Below, one piece after another: positions 7,189-11,207 of a DNA stretch of 11,207 bases. Where the stretch lies: assembly GCA_905200265.1 (NCBI GenBank), contig CAJKJS010000026.1:1-11207 (forward strand). The letters are read 5' to 3'. This DNA is from an uncultured Oscillospiraceae bacterium. GTDB lineage: Bacteria; Bacillota; Clostridia; Oscillospirales; Acutalibacteraceae. Below the pieces are notes generated by a model that was not told the DNA's origin, ran no database searches, and was given only the letters and a program-made list of their open reading frames with translations. Numbering within the stretch: the first letter of the stretch is position 1; every line of letters starts with the position of its first letter. A program made the translations under genes and the position numbers.

Positions 7189-7222
7189 AAAAAGAAGGGA
7201 GGTCTTTCGATAAAAAACCTCC
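7189..7222 (-). terminator. Terminator-like hairpin in the LCP gene leader
   Basis: On the - strand 7212-7222 pairs with 7198-7208 (11 positions, two G:U; GGAGGT/ACCTCC core) around a three-base loop, followed by CTTCTTTTT (7189-7197). It lies between the likely promoter and the LCP start codon, so it could attenuate the operon. The lower stem is GC-rich but the upper half is A/U with wobbles, so strength is uncertain. Confidence 0.5.
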
Positions 7223-7243
7223 TCCAAAACATCTTGTTTCATG

Positions 7244-7269
7244 ATAATACACCCCTTATAAAAAAGCAA
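7244..7269 (-). promoter_or_regulatory. Possible promoter of the LCP operon
   Basis: On the - strand TATTAT (7244-7249) resembles a -10 box. The best upstream match to a -35 box is TTGCTT (7264-7269), but the spacer is only 14 bases, shorter than usual. The location, upstream of the leader hairpin and opposite a divergent promoter, is sensible; the match itself is weak. Confidence 0.3.
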
Positions 7270-7272
7270 GAA

Positions 7273-7327
7273 AAGAATTTGTAAAAGGGCGTAAAAGCCC
7301 TTTTCCTTACGTCCTTTTCCAATTCTT
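7273..7327. repeat. Long imperfect inverted repeat between divergent promoters
   Basis: The left arm 7273-7294 is the inverse of the right arm 7307-7327, with a 12-bp continuous core (7283-7294 with 7307-7318, one G:T), one mismatch and one unpaired base further out. A second, mutually exclusive hairpin lies inside: a perfect 8-bp stem (7283-7290 with 7297-7304). No gene is encoded here. It may be an operator, a bidirectional terminator or an antisense insulator for the two divergent genes. Confidence 0.7.
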
Positions 7328-7354
7328 GCATGGAACGGAAAAGCATGCTATGAT
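7326..7354 (+). promoter_or_regulatory. Promoter of the hexosaminidase gene
   Basis: TTGCAT (7326-7331) and TATGAT (7349-7354) are separated by 17 bases, and TG at 7346-7347 makes an extended -10. A start near 7361 gives a leader of about 63 bases. GCATGC occurs at 7343-7348, touching the -10, and again at 7367-7372 just past the start site. Confidence 0.55.
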
Positions 7355-7423
7355 GAACGCGAAAGAGCATGCGGCGGTATGCCGTTTGTTTCCATTTTCG
7401 TTATATGGAAAGGAGATTGTTCC

Positions 7424-9286
7424 ATGGAATTTTCGCTGCAAGCACTCCCCGTTTCCCTTCGGGAAGGGGCCACCCATCTTTGCCGGTATAAGGGATGGGC
7501 TGTGACCGAAACCGGGGTTCCGGTATCCGCCGACGTGTGCCCGGGGGCACCGCTGACTGTCACCGGCACCGCAGAAGGATTACACATCACCGCCCCCGAC
7601 CGGGCCGCCTTTTTCCGGGGGTTGGGACTTGGCGCCCATCAGTATGAGCAGGGGCACACCACGTTTACCGTACAGGAAAACCGGCAGTTTGCCCATGCCG
7701 GGGTGATGTTTGACCATTCCCGCAACGGGGTTCTTACCCTCAGGCGTCAAAAGGAACTTCTGTGCGTCATGGCGCTGATGGGGCTCGACGTCTATTATCC
7801 GTATATGGAAGACGTATATGCCCTTCCCCATGAACCGTTTTTCGGGTACATGCGCGGACGCCTCAGCGCGCAGGAGCTCAAAGAACTTGACGACTTTGCG
7901 TTTTCTCTTGGCATTGAAGTGGTGTCGTGTATTCAGACGCTGGCCCATTTAAATCAGTTCCTACAGTGGGAACAACCGGCCAGAGAGTACCTGGATCTGG
8001 ACGATATTTTGCTGGTGGGCAGTGAAAAGACCGACGCGCTCATTGATTCCATGATGCAGTTTTTCTCCCAGACCCTGCGCTCTAGGCGTATCCATGTAGG
8101 CATGGACGAAGCCTACCGCCTGGGCCGCGGCCGGTATGCCGATCAAAACGGCCTACAGAAAAAAACGGACATTATGCGCCGCCACTTGCAGCGCGTGATG
8201 GAAAAAGCCCATGCGTACGGCCTTTCCGTCATGATGTGGGACGACATGTTCACCGGCAGCTATCACCCCTTGGATGGCCAGGCTGTTTCCATTCCCGACG
8301 GGGCTCAGCTGGTTTACTGGGATTATTACCATGAAAAGCCGGACGAATACGCGCAAAACTTCGCGTTCCGGCAGGGGCTGTGTTCGGATTTGGTGTTTGC
8401 CGGCGGCGCCTGGCGGTGGGAAGGTCCGGCCCCGCACCACAATAAAACGCTTGTAACCACCGAAAGTGCTCTGCAAGAAGCCAAAAAATCCGGCCTTCAG
8501 GAAGTCATGGTCACCAGTTGGGGCGATGACGGCAGCGAATGCCCGCCGGACGCGTCGTACCTGGGGATGCAGCTGTTTGCGGAACACACGTTTTCCCCCA
8601 CGGTTTCCAGGGAACAACTGGATAAACGCCTGACTTTCTGCACGGGGCTTTCGCTATCTTCTATGCTGGCCCAGCAGAATGTGACCCGTTTGCCCGGCCA
8701 CGAACAGGATACCGCCGCTTATACTCTGTATAAAACCCTTCTGTATCAGGACCCGCTGTGCGGCCTTTACGAAGAGCATGTGCGGTCGCTGAAAAACCGG
8801 TACGACCTAACGGCGTATTACGATACCTGCGCCAAAGCGATCCACGAAGAGGATTATGCGCACGCTAGTCCCACTTTGCAGGCGTCGGCCGCCTATTACC
8901 GAGCTTTGTGTCTGGCCCTATCCAAAAAATGGGATCTGGGCCTGCGCCTACTGGATGCCTATCGGGCGGGAGATCGCACCGAACTCCGGCGTCTCGCCGG
9001 TGAGGCTTTGCCCTCTGCTCATCAGGCCATGGAAACTTTACGCCTGTGCGCCGAAACCATGTGGATGCAAAATTACAAGCCTTTCGGCCTGGAAGTACTC
9101 ACCCTGCGCCTGGCAGCGGTATCGGCCCGGCTGCAGACCGCCCAGCGTCGTATCGAAAGTTATCTGTCCGGGCAAGTCGATTCTCTGCCTGAACTCGAAG
9201 AAGAGCGCATGCGTTTTCTTGCATCGGATGAAGAAACGCCCAACTCCTTTGGCCGCAGCTATACAGCTGCCCGGTTGAGCTGGTAA
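7424..9286 (+). CDS. Glycoside hydrolase family 20 beta-N-acetylhexosaminidase (GcnA-like)
   Basis: Predicted to release terminal beta-linked GlcNAc or GalNAc by substrate-assisted catalysis. The protein has 620 residues, close to the streptococcal GcnA enzyme, and no signal peptide, so it should work on imported oligosaccharides or recycled wall fragments in the cytoplasm. Order of parts: a small N-terminal domain (about 1-88), a TIM barrel starting at GVMFDHSRNG (about 93-102), QTLAHLNQFLQW (171-182), the catalytic pair Asp228-Glu229 in IHVGMDEAYRLG, MMWDDMF (270-276), GGAWRWEG (327-334) and TSWGDDG (364-370), then a helical C-terminal domain (about 400-620). The ATG at 7424 has AAGGAG (7410-7415) 8 bases upstream; an in-frame ATG at 7379 lacks a ribosome site. 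Single gene with own promoter and terminator, divergent from the LCP operon. Confidence 0.9.
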   Translation: MEFSLQALPVSLREGATHLCRYKGWAVTETGVPVSADVCPGAPLTVTGTAEGLHITAPDRAAFFRGLGLGAHQYEQGHTTFTVQENRQFAHAGVMFDHSRNGVLTLRRQKELLCVMALMGLDVYYPYMEDVYALPHEPFFGYMRGRLSAQELKELDDFAFSLGIEVVSCIQTLAHLNQFLQWEQPAREYLDLDDILLVGSEKTDALIDSMMQFFSQTLRSRRIHVGMDEAYRLGRGRYADQNGLQKKTDIMRRHLQRVMEKAHAYGLSVMMWDDMFTGSYHPLDGQAVSIPDGAQLVYWDYYHEKPDEYAQNFAFRQGLCSDLVFAGGAWRWEGPAPHHNKTLVTTESALQEAKKSGLQEVMVTSWGDDGSECPPDASYLGMQLFAEHTFSPTVSREQLDKRLTFCTGLSLSSMLAQQNVTRLPGHEQDTAAYTLYKTLLYQDPLCGLYEEHVRSLKNRYDLTAYYDTCAKAIHEEDYAHASPTLQASAAYYRALCLALSKKWDLGLRLLDAYRAGDRTELRRLAGEALPSAHQAMETLRLCAETMWMQNYKPFGLEVLTLRLAAVSARLQTAQRRIESYLSGQVDSLPELEEERMRFLASDEETPNSFGRSYTAARLSW

Positions 9287-9300
9287 AATGTTCCGTACAT

Positions 9301-9346
9301 AAAAAAGACATCGGGTGTGCCTTATTCGCACCCGATGTCTTTTTCT
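9301..9346. terminator. Strong bidirectional terminator between convergent genes
   Basis: A perfect 11-bp stem (9307-9317 with 9329-9339), extended by two more pairs, closes a seven-base loop. It is flanked by A6 (9301-9306) and T5 (9340-9344). It ends the hexosaminidase transcript on the + strand and the MATE transcript on the - strand; the MATE stop codon is only a few bases away at 9349. Confidence 0.95.
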
Positions 9347-9348
9347 TT

Positions 9349-10692
9349 CTAAATAACCCGAAAGGTTTTCCACTTGCCCGACTTTTGCCGGAAGATAAAC
9401 ACCACCGCCCGGAATACCCAGTCGCAGGCCATGGCCAGCGCTATACCAATCACACCCATCTGCCAGGTGACCCCGAATAGATAGGAAAGCAGCAACCGCA
9501 CCGCCAGGGTGGAAAAAATCGATACCACCATGGTAAATGTCACATCGCCGGCCGCTCGCAGTCCGTTGCTCAGGGCGCCGGAAAACGGGAACGCCAACGC
9601 ATTAAATACATTGTGGATCAGCACCAGTTGAATCACCAGCTGTTTGGTTTCCGGTTCCAGGGCATACAGCTCCATAAAGAGCGGGGTTAGCAGGAACACC
9701 AGCACATTCCAGCCGGTGGAAAGCAGCACGGTAATTTTGGATAATTTTTTCATGTACCATTCGGCTGCCTGCACGTCCCCGGTACCCATACACTGCCCGA
9801 TCACGGTAATAAATACGGGCCCCATGGCCACCCCGGCCAGCGCCGCCAGGGACCAAATGCTCTGTGCTACACCGTTCGCGGCAATTTGATACGTACCGAA
9901 TAGGGCCACCAAACTGCTCAGCGCCACTTTCACCAGTTGGAATACCCCGTTTTCCGCCCCGTTGGGAACCGCAATGCGCAGCATGTTTTTCATCATGTGA
10001 CTGTCCCAGCGGAAAATCCATTTTTTGCTGTATGTCACCGGGTTTTTCGCCTGAAAACACAGGACTGTAATCACCACCGCCGAAAAGACCCGGGCAATCA
10101 GCGACGGATATGCTACGCCCGCCACGCCTGCTTTGAGCACAAACACCCCGATGAGGTTCCCCACTACATTGATCAAATTGGAAAAGACCGACAGTACCAT
10201 AGTCACACTGGTTTTTCCAAAACTGCGAAACAGGGCCGCCCCCGCATTATAAATGGCCAAAGCGGGATAGGAATAAGCCGAAATCTGTAAGTAGGTCACA
10301 CAGGCTTCCATCACCGGTTTTTCCACCTGTCCAAACAGCAGCCGCAGCATGCTTTCGTTCCCCCACAAAACCAGGATTCCCACCACGACCGAAAAAACGG
10401 TGGAAAACAGCAGTAACTGACTGGCGGCGGCACCGGCCTCTTCCCGGGCGCGGCGCCCTACATACTGGCTAATGACAACCGCTCCACCGGAAGCCAGCGC
10501 CGTAAACAGGTAAATAAAAATGGTATTAAACTGGTTCACAAGGGAAACCCCCGATACTGCCGCTTCACCGGCGTAACTGACCACCAACGTATCGGCCAGC
10601 CCCACCGACATGACCAGCAGCTGTTCGAAAAAGAGCGGCACAATCATGTCGCGCAGCTGCCGGTTTGTAAATGGCTGGTTGCTCGTTTCCAA
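9349..10692 (-). CDS. MATE-family multidrug efflux antiporter
   Basis: A 447-residue integral membrane protein with about twelve hydrophobic helices in two similar halves, the length and layout of MatE transporters. These export drugs or metabolites in exchange for Na+ or H+. The N-terminal half has the expected VGLADTLVVSYAGEAAVSGV segment, in which the Asp of the first helix and the small-residue motif are conserved in the family; a related motif, ANGVAQSIWSLAALAGVAMG, opens the second half. The start codon is TTG at 10692, backed by a perfect AGGAGG at 10700-10705 with 7-base spacing; the next in-frame ATG is 15 codons in and would cut into the conserved N-terminus. It lies 36 bases after the flavodoxin stop and is probably in the same transcript. 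The substrate cannot be told from sequence. Confidence 0.93.
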   Translation of the reverse strand: METSNQPFTNRQLRDMIVPLFFEQLLVMSVGLADTLVVSYAGEAAVSGVSLVNQFNTIFIYLFTALASGGAVVISQYVGRRAREEAGAAASQLLLFSTVFSVVVGILVLWGNESMLRLLFGQVEKPVMEACVTYLQISAYSYPALAIYNAGAALFRSFGKTSVTMVLSVFSNLINVVGNLIGVFVLKAGVAGVAYPSLIARVFSAVVITVLCFQAKNPVTYSKKWIFRWDSHMMKNMLRIAVPNGAENGVFQLVKVALSSLVALFGTYQIAANGVAQSIWSLAALAGVAMGPVFITVIGQCMGTGDVQAAEWYMKKLSKITVLLSTGWNVLVFLLTPLFMELYALEPETKQLVIQLVLIHNVFNALAFPFSGALSNGLRAAGDVTFTMVVSIFSTLAVRLLLSYLFGVTWQMGVIGIALAMACDWVFRAVVFIFRQKSGKWKTFRVI

Positions 10693-10728
10693 CGCGATAC
10701 CTCCTTCTTTCTTGATACGGTGCCTCTT

Positions 10729-11207
10729 TTATTCGTCCAAAACGCCAAGTTCTTCAACCCATGCCATAATTTCCTCCTGAGATGTGTCTCCTTCGAACCG
10801 CCGTCCTTCCTGCCAAGTGGCTCCCTCTGCTAAAGGCTGCAAGGTTTCCACACTGGATGTAATGCCGCTGCTGCCTGATGTGCAAAACGGCACCAGGTTT
10901 TTTCCGGTCCAATCATAGCGCTCTAAAAAGGTCGCCATAATTTTCGGGGCCTCTCCCCACCAAATCGGATATCCCAAAAAGACCACATCATAGGAATCAA
11001 TGGGATAAACGTCCCCGGCTATGGCCGGCCGGGCCTCGGGATCGTTCTGCTCCATGGATGCCCGGCTGCCGGAATCGTTATAATTTAGGTCTTCTTCTGT
11101 ATAGGGGTCTTCCGGCACAATTTCATACAAGTCGGCCCCCATCTCTTGAGCCATCCGCTCCGCCACTTGTTCGGTTGTATTCGTGGCGGAAAAGTACACG
11201 ACTAACA
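10729..11207 (-). CDS. Flavodoxin (Flavodoxin_4 type), 5' end outside window
   Basis: An FMN-binding protein missing only its first few residues: the frame stays open to the edge, reading LVVYFSATNTTEQVAERMA, which is the first strand and phosphate-binding loop of a flavodoxin (Ser/Thr-rich SATNTT). A GTG at 11199 could be read as a start but would remove half of the first beta strand, so the true start is upstream. Also visible are FLGYPIWWGEAP, an aromatic-rich loop that packs on the flavin, and PFCTSGSSGITSS, the typical loop of this subfamily. It is likely a short redox protein that carries electrons or acts as a flavin-dependent reductase in the cytoplasm; no partner is identifiable. The gene precedes the MATE transporter by 36 bases with no terminator between, so cotranscription is likely. 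Confidence 0.92.
   Translation of the reverse strand, partial: LVVYFSATNTTEQVAERMAQEMGADLYEIVPEDPYTEEDLNYNDSGSRASMEQNDPEARPAIAGDVYPIDSYDVVFLGYPIWWGEAPKIMATFLERYDWTGKNLVPFCTSGSSGITSSVETLQPLAEGATWQEGRRFEGDTSQEEIMAWVEELGVLDE

Noticed and set aside
6399..7244. + strand open frame of 281 codons opposite the LCP gene
   Set aside because: It is antisense to a well-supported LCP domain, lacks a ribosome binding site and shows no recognisable motif.
7379..7423. Upstream in-frame ATG extending the hexosaminidase by 15 residues
   Set aside because: It has no ribosome binding site, and the ATG at 7424 has AAGGAG at ideal spacing; the extra residues fall within a leader hairpin (7389-7395 with 7405-7411).

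Overview
The window looks like chromosomal DNA from a low-to-mid GC Gram-positive anaerobe of the Clostridia/Bacillota type. The grounds are strong AGGAGG-type ribosome binding sites before nearly every gene, short intrinsic terminators with clean U tracts, an LCP-family cell-wall protein, a NatA/NatB-type ABC exporter, a GcnA-like cytoplasmic hexosaminidase and a Flavodoxin_4-type flavodoxin. The genus cannot be fixed from the sequence. There is no insertion sequence, phage gene, CRISPR array, tRNA or rRNA. Nine complete genes and one partial gene cover most of the window.

Left block, + strand (1-2705): metA (homoserine O-acetyltransferase, with the Glu111 that marks acetyl-CoA specificity), then a HAD-family hydrolase 17 bases downstream, then a membrane-anchored TPR protein. 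The block ends in a bidirectional terminator that also serves the convergent ABC operon.

ABC block, - strand (2737-5061): an ABC-2 permease and its ATPase, transcribed ATPase first. Upstream of the ATPase is a leader of about 180 nt. It has an extended -10 promoter, a long 5'-terminal three-helix hairpin with conserved-looking internal loops, a possible anti-terminator, and an intrinsic terminator immediately before the ATPase ribosome binding site. This has the architecture of a transcription-terminating riboswitch or attenuator and is the most interesting item in the window. I could not assign it to a known class with confidence; the NatAB-like context makes a Na+ sensing RNA worth testing first.

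Envelope block, - strand (5118-7250): an LCP-family protein followed at 15 bases by a nucleotidyltransferase of the sugar-1-phosphate type, ending in its own terminator. The LCP gene has a terminator-like hairpin in its own leader. Divergent to it, on the + strand, is a GH20 hexosaminidase of the GcnA type (7424-9286). The intergenic region between them holds an extended -10 promoter for the hydrolase and a long imperfect inverted repeat whose outer edges touch the two divergent promoters.

Right block, - strand (9301-11207): a MATE-family multidrug/Na+ antiporter with a TTG start, preceded by a flavodoxin whose first codons lie beyond the window edge. A strong bidirectional terminator separates this block from the hexosaminidase.
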